A stretch of 64,000 bases of DNA, from assembly GCA_028101965.1 (NCBI GenBank), contig JAOHMI010000006.1:1-64000 (forward strand), in the 5' to 3' direction. Position numbers and translations under genes: made by a program. The DNA comes from Bacteriovoracaceae bacterium (GTDB lineage Bacteria > Bdellovibrionota > Bacteriovoracia > Bacteriovoracales > Bacteriovoracaceae). The notes under the pieces were generated by a model that saw only the letters and a list, made by a program, of their open reading frames with translations, did not search any database and was not told the DNA's origin. Of the stretch, positions 28,104 to 37,564 are shown piece after piece; position 1 is the stretch's first letter, and every line of letters begins with the position of its first letter.

Positions 28104-28270
28104 ACTATTGGTACCTGCTAATCTAAAACTGCAAAAGTCTGGTATGACCGTTTTATCTATAACTTAGTTAAAATTCCTGGGCAAAACCTGACCCTTACGA
28201 AAACTGAAACCAAGTTCCCTTAGAATGTGGATTAAATAATCGAATACATTGTTCGGAGAAGGGAATTTCC

Positions 28271-29752
28271 ATGAATTTAAAAATATCCTTAGCGCTACTA
28301 TTTCTGTCAACTTTCAGCTTGATCGCTCAAAACCAAGAACTGGGCTTCTGGGAGAAAGTAAAGAAAATCACCAATAAAAAAGAAATTTTTGTGGACTGTC
28401 AGCGCTTCTGTATGCCTGCCAATCAGCACGAGAAAGTTAATAACTGTAATGGCGTCTACTATCGCCAATGGAAAAAGTCGGTTAAGCATCGTCCTAAAAG
28501 CGTACGACCACTCTATTATTTCTCCAGAAATGGAGGAATTTGTGCTCGAAAAAATAGTTTAAATTTTAGAAAAAAAATTAAGTTTAAGCTTGTGGAGCAA
28601 ATGTGCGATTGCAATTCAGTCCTTGCTCCAGGAGGTAGTCCTACAAACCGGAATGATACTAATAAACCGATAACGGCCGCCACCAAAAACAAGCTAATCC
28701 TTTTAAGAGACAAAGTTAAAAATTGGATGCTCTGTCATGATTTGAGTTATGGTAGAATTGCAACTGCTGAGAGTGTGAAGTCTTGCGCTAAAATCAAGGG
28801 AGTTAAAATTCCCTTAACAAATGGACAATTAGGCAAAGTTGAAGGAGATAAAATCTATCACATGGGTCAACTATGCTTATCGGGTGCTCACGAATTCTGT
28901 GCAGGAGTAAAGGAGTGCCAGGATACAGATCCTCAAAGCTCCACCTTTGGCGCTTTCTATCGTTCTCCTGGAACTAAAAATGATCCCACCTATGAGGGTA
29001 ATAAAGGAACTCATTTTAGCCGTGATATGTTGTTAGGGCTGCTTGGCTATTTAGTTACAACCAAGGATAAAGAAGCGGCCATAAACTGGATTAACTTTAT
29101 TGAAAAAAACAAAAAAGTCCCACGAGTGGATGTACCCGTGGTTCGATGGCTTAAAAAGACGAATATCTGCCCACTCATCGGTGGAAAGTCTAAAGCAGAT
29201 GATCGATGTGCTTTAGTTGCGGATTCTTGGGGCCTACTTTTTAGAATTTATGACTTTCTAGGGCTTATGAACTCATCTCGAATTAGCAGAAAAATGAAAA
29301 GAAAAATGAAATGGGGTCGGCTCGCCACAGGGGTCGCGGGATTTTTCAATGCGGCTTTTAGCCCAGGAGATGCCAACTCGGTTTATATGGGCACTTTAGT
29401 CGTCAATAATATTTTGATTCGTAAAAAGACAGGGCAAGATCTCTTTAGTATGCGCTTTGGAGCTAAACAGATGGCCAAAAAGTCCCGTTATCTCAATCCT
29501 TACTTCACCTATGCTGATATGGGACCCACTGAGCACGGTGCTAAGATGCTTTTAAAGTATTGCCCTCCCGAGCAACCAAGGTATGGTGAAAAGGCTTTTC
29601 CAGGCGGTCCTTGGGTAGATGGCGTAAACCTATGGCACCGGCTCTCCTATTTTCAAACCAGACAACCCTATGGCAGTTATCAAGTTTCAGGAGGCTATGA
29701 TTGTATGATGGCGCTCAACTATTATCTAGGTTATAACAAAGTCCCTTTGTAA
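28271..29752 (+). CDS. Large secreted protein with possible alpha/alpha-barrel domain
   Basis: The signal peptide ends near SLIAQ. The mature N-terminal 110 residues contain several cysteines (VDCQRFCMPAN, NNCNGVYY, EQMCDCNS) and form a separate small domain. The larger C-terminal part (about residues 150-493) has helical repeats including THFSRDMLLGLLGYLVTTKD, KAAINWINFIEKN-like and FRIYDFLGLM, which recall alpha/alpha-toroid enzymes acting on polysaccharides, but no catalytic motif is identified. GGAGAAGGG precedes the ATG. A predator would be expected to secrete such hydrolases; that is inference. Confidence 0.65.
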   Translation: MNLKISLALLFLSTFSLIAQNQELGFWEKVKKITNKKEIFVDCQRFCMPANQHEKVNNCNGVYYRQWKKSVKHRPKSVRPLYYFSRNGGICARKNSLNFRKKIKFKLVEQMCDCNSVLAPGGSPTNRNDTNKPITAATKNKLILLRDKVKNWMLCHDLSYGRIATAESVKSCAKIKGVKIPLTNGQLGKVEGDKIYHMGQLCLSGAHEFCAGVKECQDTDPQSSTFGAFYRSPGTKNDPTYEGNKGTHFSRDMLLGLLGYLVTTKDKEAAINWINFIEKNKKVPRVDVPVVRWLKKTNICPLIGGKSKADDRCALVADSWGLLFRIYDFLGLMNSSRISRKMKRKMKWGRLATGVAGFFNAAFSPGDANSVYMGTLVVNNILIRKKTGQDLFSMRFGAKQMAKKSRYLNPYFTYADMGPTEHGAKMLLKYCPPEQPRYGEKAFPGGPWVDGVNLWHRLSYFQTRQPYGSYQVSGGYDCMMALNYYLGYNKVPL

Positions 29753-29958
29753 TATAATTAAAGACTTAGAGAGTTCTAAGTTAGGGACATTGTCATCATA
29801 TTTCTCAAATGAAAGAACTGACAATTTCTAACTTTTGCTACAATCTAAACAAAAATTTCCTGTAAAAAGTTTTTATCAACTAGCAAATAATCTAATCCTT
29901 ATTATCGTTTTTTAGTTAATTACAAATTTAGTTAGTAATCTAATTCAAAAGGGATGTT

Positions 29959-30681
29959 ATGAAGTTAATACTGTTAATAAGTTCGCTACTTGTTTTAAAT
30001 TTTTCATTTGCTCAGTATGGAGGGAAAAACAAGTGGACCGGTCCAGAAATGGAAGGATGTTACGTAACTGGTGGGCTACAAGAGAACTCGAAAGTTACAC
30101 TAGGTATACTTAGTACCTATAATCCAGGTGAAAGCTATTTTAGCCGTCATTTTATTGGGCCTGAAACTTTTAGTGGTGAAGCGTTTACCATAGGAGCTAA
30201 TTTTGGGTTAATGTTTAGATTACCTCGAAACTTTATTGCCTCCGCAAATATTAGCGCTAGTCGAATTAGCTATCTTAGTGAATATATCGATGAAGAACAC
30301 AATGTTGGATATGTCTTCGATTTAGAAGCTGGAATTGGTTATGCTTTATTTGGAGATAGTATCAATGCTCCACTAATTCTTAAAGGTGTCGCAGGTTATA
30401 CTCGAGGCTTTGGAGAAAATGGAACCGCTCCGGTTGAAGATCTAGTTGATACCAGTGGAGTATGGACAGGAACATATAAGATAGATAAAGATTACTTTAA
30501 TACTGCATTTTACACGGGCTTAGAAGTGATGGTTACACCACTTGCTAACTCTAAAATCAATAGTAAATTATTGCGTCAGTCATTTGTTGAAGCTGGAGCT
30601 CACTATAATATTTTTAGTAATCAAGAAGAGATCAACAAAAGAGCAATTACTTTTGGTTTAACTCTTGGATGCAAATTCTAA
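29959..30681 (+). CDS. Outer-membrane beta-barrel protein, unknown function
   Basis: A signal peptide (MKLILLISSLLVLNFSFAQ) precedes about 220 residues of alternating strands rich in Gly and aromatics (FTIGANFGLMFRL, ASANISASRISYL, FDLEAGIGYALF), ending in AITFGLTLGCKF with a terminal Phe, the usual barrel signal. The gene is preceded by 206 bp without a gene but with short inverted repeats (ACTTAGA/TCTAAGT near 29763) that may end the previous transcript. It is followed by its own hairpin terminator. Confidence 0.75.
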   Translation: MKLILLISSLLVLNFSFAQYGGKNKWTGPEMEGCYVTGGLQENSKVTLGILSTYNPGESYFSRHFIGPETFSGEAFTIGANFGLMFRLPRNFIASANISASRISYLSEYIDEEHNVGYVFDLEAGIGYALFGDSINAPLILKGVAGYTRGFGENGTAPVEDLVDTSGVWTGTYKIDKDYFNTAFYTGLEVMVTPLANSKINSKLLRQSFVEAGAHYNIFSNQEEINKRAITFGLTLGCKF

Positions 30682-30682
30682 G

Positions 30683-30713
30683 AGAGAGTTAAAAACTCTC
30701 TTATACATTTTTT
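30683..30713 (+). terminator. Hairpin terminator after barrel gene
   Basis: AGAGAGTT pairs perfectly with AACTCTCT around an AAA loop directly after the stop. The T run is displaced (ATACATTTTTT), so efficiency may be moderate. Confidence 0.7.
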
Positions 30714-30765
30714 GTCAAAACTAATTTAAATCGATAAAATAATAGTTGTTTTCGAAGGAGTGAAA

Positions 30766-31842
30766 ATGACTATATTCATGAAGAATCTTTGCATCTTATT
30801 TCTCTTATCCAGCAACTTACTCTACTCAAAAAGCGAACAGCTCTATTTAGTCACCACACGTGATCCCCACTACCTTCCGCATATACTGGATAAAGTTAAC
30901 ATCCATCAACAAAATGGGAGAACACTCATTGTTACCAGACAAAACCAAAGAAAACTCCTTCCTCACTTTGAGAAATACTTAAAAAAAATAGACCTCGGTG
31001 AGGTTAACAACTACTCACCGCTTAACTTAACTTCTCTCCATCCACAAAAATATATTCAAAAAATCCTAGATGGAATTAAGCCAAAGCATTTACAAGAAAA
31101 AGTAGAGAAGCTCTCCTCTTTTCCCAACAGACGAGCGGGACATCAGGATAATAGACTAGCCACCAGCTGGGTGGCCAAGGAGTTTAGTCGGTTAGGCTAT
31201 AAAGTGGATGTGGACTGTTTTAAACGAAACACCTGCAATGTGTATGCTCATATGAAAGGTCAACAAAATCCAGATGAAATTATTCTGGTAGAGGCTCATC
31301 TAGATTCCGTTGGGAAAAAAGGAGCAGGAGCAGACGACAATGCAAGTGGTACAGGGGCTCTTTTAGTCATCGCTAAAGCTGTTCTTAAGGCCAAACTAAA
31401 ACGATCCTATATATTCTTTGCCACAAATGGTGAAGAGCAAGGTTTGCTTGGTGCTAAACATTATGTCAAACGACTAAAAGCTGAAGGGAAACTTAAAAAA
31501 ATAAAATTTGTCATAAATATGGATATGATTGCATACAATAAAAAAGATAAAAAAGTAGACTTAGAAACCAACAAACAGTTTGAGAAAGAAGCTCGTTGGA
31601 TGGCAAAAGTGGTACAAACCTATACTGAACTAACGCCTAATATTGTTACTCCCGCTTGGGGAAGTGACCATGTGCCTTTTTTAAATGAAAAAATCCCGAC
31701 CATTCTTACAATAGAGCATTGGCCAAATAAAACACCTTGCTATCATGCCAGCTGCGATAAGCCAGGTCACTTAATCTATGACTATGCTATTGAGATAGTT
31801 AAACTTAATGTTGCTTCAGCAATCTTAAAAAACAACCAATAG
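30766..31842 (+). CDS. Secreted M28-family zinc aminopeptidase
   Basis: The protein is exported (signal peptide MKNLCILFLLSSNLLYS region) and has an 80-residue N-terminal propeptide-like segment. The M28 dizinc site is complete: His-Asp in EAHLDS, bridging Asp in GADDNASG, catalytic and metal Glu pair in NGEEQG, Asp in NMDMIAY, and the final His in TPCYHASCDKPGH. It should remove N-terminal residues from peptides in the periplasm or outside. The ATG at 30766 is chosen because AAGGAG lies 5 bases before it; the track's GTG overlaps that site. It is convergent with the subtilase gene (4-bp gap). Confidence 0.92.
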   Translation: MTIFMKNLCILFLLSSNLLYSKSEQLYLVTTRDPHYLPHILDKVNIHQQNGRTLIVTRQNQRKLLPHFEKYLKKIDLGEVNNYSPLNLTSLHPQKYIQKILDGIKPKHLQEKVEKLSSFPNRRAGHQDNRLATSWVAKEFSRLGYKVDVDCFKRNTCNVYAHMKGQQNPDEIILVEAHLDSVGKKGAGADDNASGTGALLVIAKAVLKAKLKRSYIFFATNGEEQGLLGAKHYVKRLKAEGKLKKIKFVINMDMIAYNKKDKKVDLETNKQFEKEARWMAKVVQTYTELTPNIVTPAWGSDHVPFLNEKIPTILTIEHWPNKTPCYHASCDKPGHLIYDYAIEIVKLNVASAILKNNQ

Positions 31843-31846
31843 CTTG

Positions 31847-34801
31847 TTAAACTTCATCTAAGTTATAGAAGCGGGAAATACTAAGAGTCATAGCATGGTC
31901 GAAATTACCTGGTTTAGATAATAAATCATTGCGGATCGGTTCAAATAATTTCTGGTAGTGCTCTAACTGCCCTACTTTTTCAAACTCTTCTTTCCGGTTG
32001 AAAAAGAAACTTATCGTTTTAAGAAATACGCCCTTAAAGCTATCAATCGAATTAATTTTATTTCGATAAAGAATCATTTTTGCGTAAACTTTTTTCTGAG
32101 CATCGATACTTTCTCGATAGCCAGGTTTTCCATAACGTAAATTTTTGCGATCTCTTTCCTTAACAAAGCCAATGTTCAGTTTTTGGAATTTATCCACCTG
32201 AGCTTTAAGAAATGAGGTCTGTGATTCCAACTTATACAAAAGTACTAATCGTTCTGCTAAACTTTTTAAGTGAATTGAGTTAACCTCTAATGTTTTTTCA
32301 AAATTAAATATTGATCGGTTTAATGTAAAACTATCAAATATTAATTTTTCAAGATTATTGTTAAAATAATGCAGATCATAAGAGTAGTAGATATTTTGAT
32401 CGGTTATTTTGCTTTGGATATGACTTGATAAACTATCAAGATAATCACCCACAAATTTCTGATCTTTTAACAGTAAGGATCTCGTCTTCGCGATACTAAA
32501 TAAATTATAGGGCAATTCTAAACTAGGTTGGTCTACCAAGCGTCTTTTTAAGACAGCTGCTTTTTCCTCGTCAGAAATATCAGGATGCTTAAATAAATTA
32601 AACATAAAAGTTAGATCCAACTCTTTTTTAATTCGCTTAAAAACATTGTCTACATCTTTATTTTCTACCTTCTCAGGTTTTTTATTATAAACGGAGGAAA
32701 GATAGATTCGAATACTTTTTTGTAGTTCACTATAAAGATCAGGTCGGCTTTCATATAACTTTTTAGAGTTATTATACTTTTGTGCCCCACTTAACTCTTC
32801 AGAGTACTGACAATAAAATTGTATGGATAAATCCTCATATCCAAATATCGTTTTAAACTCCTTGAGGCAAGAAATATTATAATAATCAAATAATTCTTCA
32901 AAGAATTTATGGTTGCTTCTTATAAAGCTATATTGGTACTTTGAGTGGAGTAATTTATTTTGTTTAAAATTCGACAACATCTTTTTTAGTTTTTTTTCTA
33001 AGGTAGATCTGACGATAGGAGATAAATCTTTCTTCTGTTTCATTAAGTATATCAAAAGACTTGCTTCTAATTCATTTATTGCATGACTATATACATACTT
33101 GCCTTTTTTTTCAGTGCTAATAGTACCCAAAAATTCGATCACTTTATCTTCCGATAATTTTAAATAAAAATCTCTAACCGTGCTAAATATTTTTCTACCC
33201 TTCGAGTGTATTGTGCTATCTGAAAAAAGATTATTAGCGTTAAGAAAAGTGTACTTTGCTCCATTTAGGAGTTCACGTAATTTTTTAGCTGTAAAAAATG
33301 CTTGCTGGTCAAATTTCAAAGCAAGGCTAATCAGTTTAATAGCTTCTTCAAAATCCTTGACTTCATTCACAACTTTAGAATTTTCAATCTTTAAATTACT
33401 CTGCCAATTTGCCTCTAGGTCTTGCAGAACTTTTTGATTAAATTTATCTTCTTTGCGTAATTCGTTTGGTATTAAAGTTGAAAGAAAAATGTTCTGCTTG
33501 TTCTCCCCTAGTTTTTGCTGAATAGATAATAATGACAAATAACTAGACTTCGGGATTTTATCAGAGGAGCAAGTATAAATCTGATGGCGATATTTTTGCC
33601 CACAATAGTTTAATTGCTCATTTGACTCGTCTCCTTCATCACAAGAAAATGGCTCGCAAGAAACTAAAGAATGCCTTGATATTAGGTTACCTAATTTTTC
33701 CTCTGAAAAATTCATATTATCACTATTTATCTGATCAGCGATATAAACTGCAGCTAAGGCATTTATTCTGCGAAAACTAAAGTGACCTTCAGCATTTAAC
33801 AGGGTTGAGGCTTTCATAATTCGTTTAATGAGACTAATTTTTTGCTCGGGATCTGATGGTACTTGTTCATTCAACTTAAGAATTGTCAAAACTTGTGCGG
33901 CCACCCCAGATGAAATGGGAGAAGAAAACGAGGTTCCACTTATTGGAGCGAATGGGATTGAAAAATTTTGACATTGTTTTCGGTACGTCTCTTTTGAGTA
34001 TTTATGTTGATGAGATAATAAAGTAAAAACATCTTCACCCGGAGCGTAGATCATTCCAGAGGTCGAAAACAATGAAACTTGGTTCTGATGATTTGTACTT
34101 CCCACTGTCATTAATGGATTTGAATTTGAAAGATTAATTTTTTTATATTCGTGTATATACCCACTATTTCCAGCAGATTTAAAAACTAAGCAGCCTTTGG
34201 CCAAAGCTGTTTTATACCAGGAAGACCTGGAAGGATCTAAGAACCCTAACTCATCCATCAAGCCTCCCCAAGATACATTCACAATATCTGAAGTTTCGCA
34301 TGCTTTTTTGATGGCTTGGTTTAAGTGTTTATTCTTAACAGAACCACCTGCATGGGGAGGTGTTACTCTAACCGAAGTTAAATTAAGAAAATGAGTAATC
34401 CCGATGTCTTTAGCGGCGATGACACCGGAAACAGCAGTTCCATGTCCATCATGATCTCGATAATGCTTACCTGTTTTTCTTGATGCAGCTTTGCTATTGA
34501 AACTGACGGCATGCATATTATTTTGCTGATTATATACATCAAACCCTGAATCAATAACAGTAACATTAGGAAACTCATACAATGGGAAGTCTACTGACTG
34601 TAATTTATTTTTAATATAGGCTTCGGCTAAATCAGCTGCAATAACTTTTTTCGCCCAATCAGGAGTAACCCCCCCAGGACAAAGTTTGGATTTTTCAATA
34701 TACTCATATTTAGTTGAAAAAAGAAATTTGTTTAAAGTTAATGCTTTACTGTAAGTAAATGATGTTACGCTTAAAACCAAAAGGAAAATTAATACCTTCA
34801 C
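31847..34801 (-). CDS. Secreted subtilisin-like (S8) serine protease with a large C-terminal region
   Basis: The signal peptide begins at a GTG (34801; GGGGG five bases upstream) rather than the track's TTG, and ends near TYSKA. The catalytic triad is complete: Asp in VTVIDSGFD, His in DHDGHGTAVSG, oxyanion Asn in SAGNSG, and Ser in SGTSFSSP. The protease domain fills about residues 40-360. A further 600 residues of Lys/Leu/Phe-rich helical sequence of unknown family follow, with a short cysteine patch (SCEPFSCDEGDESNEQLNYC) at the junction. Such an arrangement suits an exported predatory protease. The C-terminal half is unassigned. Confidence 0.92.
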   Translation of the reverse strand: MKVLIFLLVLSVTSFTYSKALTLNKFLFSTKYEYIEKSKLCPGGVTPDWAKKVIAADLAEAYIKNKLQSVDFPLYEFPNVTVIDSGFDVYNQQNNMHAVSFNSKAASRKTGKHYRDHDGHGTAVSGVIAAKDIGITHFLNLTSVRVTPPHAGGSVKNKHLNQAIKKACETSDIVNVSWGGLMDELGFLDPSRSSWYKTALAKGCLVFKSAGNSGYIHEYKKINLSNSNPLMTVGSTNHQNQVSLFSTSGMIYAPGEDVFTLLSHQHKYSKETYRKQCQNFSIPFAPISGTSFSSPISSGVAAQVLTILKLNEQVPSDPEQKISLIKRIMKASTLLNAEGHFSFRRINALAAVYIADQINSDNMNFSEEKLGNLISRHSLVSCEPFSCDEGDESNEQLNYCGQKYRHQIYTCSSDKIPKSSYLSLLSIQQKLGENKQNIFLSTLIPNELRKEDKFNQKVLQDLEANWQSNLKIENSKVVNEVKDFEEAIKLISLALKFDQQAFFTAKKLRELLNGAKYTFLNANNLFSDSTIHSKGRKIFSTVRDFYLKLSEDKVIEFLGTISTEKKGKYVYSHAINELEASLLIYLMKQKKDLSPIVRSTLEKKLKKMLSNFKQNKLLHSKYQYSFIRSNHKFFEELFDYYNISCLKEFKTIFGYEDLSIQFYCQYSEELSGAQKYNNSKKLYESRPDLYSELQKSIRIYLSSVYNKKPEKVENKDVDNVFKRIKKELDLTFMFNLFKHPDISDEEKAAVLKRRLVDQPSLELPYNLFSIAKTRSLLLKDQKFVGDYLDSLSSHIQSKITDQNIYYSYDLHYFNNNLEKLIFDSFTLNRSIFNFEKTLEVNSIHLKSLAERLVLLYKLESQTSFLKAQVDKFQKLNIGFVKERDRKNLRYGKPGYRESIDAQKKVYAKMILYRNKINSIDSFKGVFLKTISFFFNRKEEFEKVGQLEHYQKLFEPIRNDLLSKPGNFDHAMTLSISRFYNLDEV

Positions 34802-35036
34802 GAGAACCCCCAAGTTATAAAACTAAAACTAGCCAAGAATAATTAACTTCGGCTACCAAATTGAATATTTAGGGTATTTTTAACTATGTAAAAAAGTAAA
34901 ACTTATTCCTCAGTGTCGAGAAATCAATTGGATAGTCCTATCTCGAATGTATATTTATTAAACGTATCCGATAATTAATCCATTCCTCATCTAAAATCAT
35001 TAATTATATTTTTGAACATAGTAGAATATTTTTATC

Positions 35037-35855
35037 ATGTCAGTTTCCTTATTATTTATTTTTCTAGTAGCAATTACGTCTTACTCCTTTGGGGAAAGCG
35101 AAAAATATTCATATTTTCATTCTAAGGCAGATGGAACTGAATTAATGACCTTTGAGCATATTAAGACTGAATCCCATATGGATGCCATTAACTATTTCGA
35201 ATCTAAATGCTTTAATGACCCCTATTTTTATCGATCTTTTCACTCTATTTCTAATTTAAACATACAAGGGGTAATTCTTTTCCCAAAACGAGGAGAAATA
35301 GACATGGAGGAATTAAGAAATGAAAACCCAGAAAACCTTTTTTTTAGTTATAAAGATTTACCTCTAAACTCATTTCAAAATGCATATCAAGTGATTTGCT
35401 ATCAAGATAAGAATGGCATGGGTACTATCAATAGAATTATGTACCATCTAGAAGATGGAACAGTAATTTATAATGAGATAAAAGGATTAACTCATTATAC
35501 AATCAAGATTACTGGTCTTGCACCTGCAAGTAGTAACTCAATAATCGCACCACTTCAAAAAAAAGAAATTCCTCAACTGATTAAGCCTACTCCTATATAC
35601 AAGAGTATATCAACCATTACAGGAATCGTTACTTATCAATCCCCATACCGGTGTTTTTCCACAACCCCCAGTGATGCAAAATATATTTATTTCAAAAAAA
35701 GAGTTACCATTGAGTACACCTCAACCCTTCCTCTTGTGGAACAGATCCCCTCCTTTCGTGCTCCAGTATGCCAGACTGCTATTGGAGGAAAAAGAGAGTT
35801 ATATCTCCCTCATAAATTCAAATTGATAGAATCTAAATTAAGATTTGGGCGTTAG
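35037..35855 (+). CDS. Secreted protein, unknown function
   Basis: A signal peptide (MSVSLLFIFLVAITSYSFG) is followed by about 250 residues with a few cysteines (SKCFND, VICYQD, YRCFST, PVCQTA), mixed alpha/beta pattern and a strand-rich middle (GTVIYNEIKGLTHYTIKITG). No catalytic motif or family is recognised. The 235-bp region before it, divergent from the subtilase gene, shows no further gene. It is followed 42 bp later by an S51-type hydrolase gene on the same strand. Confidence 0.65.
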   Translation: MSVSLLFIFLVAITSYSFGESEKYSYFHSKADGTELMTFEHIKTESHMDAINYFESKCFNDPYFYRSFHSISNLNIQGVILFPKRGEIDMEELRNENPENLFFSYKDLPLNSFQNAYQVICYQDKNGMGTINRIMYHLEDGTVIYNEIKGLTHYTIKITGLAPASSNSIIAPLQKKEIPQLIKPTPIYKSISTITGIVTYQSPYRCFSTTPSDAKYIYFKKRVTIEYTSTLPLVEQIPSFRAPVCQTAIGGKRELYLPHKFKLIESKLRFGR

Positions 35856-35897
35856 AAAATCTTTGCCTACCTTATTTTAATTCGTTAAAATTCTCAG

Positions 35898-36578
35898 ATG
35901 AATATAATAATGACTGGTGGTGGAGATTCAGCTCAATTCGAAAAGATTGATCGACACTTTGCCTCTCTACTTAAACAAAATTCAAACTTACTATTTATTC
36001 CAGTCGCAGGACCTAAAAATATTTGGAATGATAGTTTAAAAAGAATTCAAACAGTATTTCAAACAATTAAGTTTAAAAATGTAGATATGTGTATCGATCT
36101 TAGTTACTTAAGCTGGAACGATTTAAAAAAATATCAAGCTATTTATTTTGACGGTGGTAATACATTTCAGCTCATCAACCAGATCCGTGAAACTCATACC
36201 TATGAATTGCTTCATCGATTCCTCCATCAAGGGGGAATATTAAATGGGGATAGCGCAGGCGCGATCATATTTGGAAGTCACCTTGAAACGGCCCATTTTG
36301 GTGATGAAGGAGACGAAAACACAGCGAATGTAATTAGTTATCAAGGACTTAATTTATTTGGGTCTTGGTCCATTCATTGTCATTATGAAGAAAGTCAAAA
36401 TGATGAAATTAAAAATTTCTCTAATGTCTATGGGTTCCCAATAATTGCCTTACATGAAGATAGTTCTGTCTATATTAAAAATAAATACTTAAATGTGGTA
36501 GGGCCAAATAAAGTTTCAATTTTCCGAGGGAACAAAAAAATCAATTTAAAACCAGGAGATACCTTTCGCCTCATATAA
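35898..36578 (+). CDS. Peptidase S51 / dipeptidase E-like protein
   Basis: The 226-aa cytosolic protein has the class I glutamine amidotransferase-like fold of peptidase S51. YFDGGNTFQL precedes the nucleophile elbow NGDSAGAI (Ser119), and IHCHYEES (His160/His162) supplies the catalytic His. Family members cleave Asp-X dipeptides or cyanophycin-like substrates; which one applies is not visible. The opening MTGGGD is typical. No strong ribosome-binding site is seen. It may be co-transcribed with the preceding secreted gene. Confidence 0.88.
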   Translation: MNIIMTGGGDSAQFEKIDRHFASLLKQNSNLLFIPVAGPKNIWNDSLKRIQTVFQTIKFKNVDMCIDLSYLSWNDLKKYQAIYFDGGNTFQLINQIRETHTYELLHRFLHQGGILNGDSAGAIIFGSHLETAHFGDEGDENTANVISYQGLNLFGSWSIHCHYEESQNDEIKNFSNVYGFPIIALHEDSSVYIKNKYLNVVGPNKVSIFRGNKKINLKPGDTFRLI

Positions 36579-36593
36579 GAATGAAATTGGTTA

Positions 36594-36746
36594 ATGAAAA
36601 TAAAATAGTTTTTTTTAATTTTCTTATCAATGGCCTTTTCCGAAGCTGATAATTTTGATATAGATAAATAGGCATGTAATAGTTCCTTGAAATCAGTTGT
36701 GAATAAAAATTCTCTTGTCAAAAAGATTATCAGGAATAAAACTTAA
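36594..36746 (+). pseudogene. Remnant of a small secreted-protein gene with two in-frame TAG codons
   Basis: One frame reads MKIK-stop-FFLIFLSMAFSEADNFDIDK-stop-ACNSSLKSVV... and ends at TAA after 50 codons. The first block has the shape of a signal peptide. Both interruptions are TAG (36606 and 36669), each one C-to-T step from CAG. There is no clear Shine-Dalgarno. The minus-strand 83-aa ORF across the same area looks like chance. This is a weak call and may be noise in A+T-rich sequence. Confidence 0.3.
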
Positions 36747-36788
36747 TAAGAAAAATAGTTGTAATGCATTTCAAGCTAAGGAACTAAA

Positions 36789-37118
36789 ATGGAAAATCAC
36801 TTTATCTACCATATCACCCAATCTAGCCTGGACGATATTTCCAAGCAAGGGCATTACGAACACCCATCTTTAGCCGAAGAAGGATTTATTCATTTTTCAA
36901 CTTCAGAACAAATTCATAGAGTTTACCAAAATTTTTACTCTGACCTCAATAATTTAATAATCCTTCAGGTAAATGTGGAGAAACTTGAAGCAGAATTAAT
37001 TTATGAAAAAGCTGATGACTTAAATGATTTCTTTCCACACCTTTACGGTAAATTAAATTTAGAAGCTATTAACAATTACTTACCCTATGATCAAAATGAA
37101 AATTACCCTAATCATTAA
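36789..37118 (+). CDS. DUF952 family protein
   Basis: The 109-aa protein matches the DUF952 pattern: HFIYHIT near the N-terminus, a SL..EGFIHFS block with the EGFIHFST motif, then a short region with NLIILQV and a C-terminal HLYGKLN. The fold in the family is ADP-ribosyltransferase-like by some proposals, but no activity is established. AAGGA lies upstream of the ATG. Its last 32 bases overlap the next gene, in another frame, so they are translationally linked. Confidence 0.85.
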   Translation: MENHFIYHITQSSLDDISKQGHYEHPSLAEEGFIHFSTSEQIHRVYQNFYSDLNNLIILQVNVEKLEAELIYEKADDLNDFFPHLYGKLNLEAINNYLPYDQNENYPNH

Positions 37119-37563
37119 TCTATTTCTATTAACTTCCATATTTAATGGTCTAGCCGCGCGATCTAAAATCCGTGCTTTTGAAACTGACCTTTGTACCGGC
37201 TACAAAAATAAAAACAAAAAATATAACTGGAGCTCATGTTGTGTCGAGCATGACCTCTATTATTGGGCCGGCGGGTCTCGTGTCCATCGACGTATAGTTG
37301 ATAAGCAATTTAAGAAATGCATTAGACTGCACTCAACCAAGGCCAATGCCACAATAATGTATATGGGTGTGAAATTGGGAAGCTTATCTCCCATTAAAAT
37401 TAAAGGAAAGCAATGGGGAAATGCTTGGGGAAACAAAGTAAGGAAAAACAAATTATCAAAAACTGAAAAAAAATCCCTATTAGAAAAGTTTAATAAAACA
37501 ACAAGCCCTCATCTAACGCCAAAATTAAGAATTAAATTTGTAAAGAGATTAACGAATAAATAA
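37087..37563 (+). CDS. Secreted phospholipase A2-like protein
   Basis: A signal peptide (MKITLIINLFLLTSIFNGLAA, from either ATG at 37087 or 37096) is followed by a region with the secreted PLA2 active-site pattern: DLCTGYKNKNKKYNWSSCC then CCVEHDLYYWAGG, i.e. the CCxxHD helix with catalytic His-Asp, and a calcium-loop-like Gly/Asn segment before it. A later Cys (FKKC) could complete a disulfide. The protein is short and basic. The gene begins inside DUF952, which suggests coupled translation. Enzyme activity is inferred from the motif, not shown. Confidence 0.7.
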   Translation: MIKMKITLIINLFLLTSIFNGLAARSKIRAFETDLCTGYKNKNKKYNWSSCCVEHDLYYWAGGSRVHRRIVDKQFKKCIRLHSTKANATIMYMGVKLGSLSPIKIKGKQWGNAWGNKVRKNKLSKTEKKSLLEKFNKTTSPHLTPKLRIKFVKRLTNK

Positions 37564-37564
37564 A

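Noticed and set aside
36470-36721. 83-aa minus-strand ORF after the S51 gene
   Set aside because: It overlaps the 3' end of the S51 gene in antisense and looks like chance in A+T-rich DNA.
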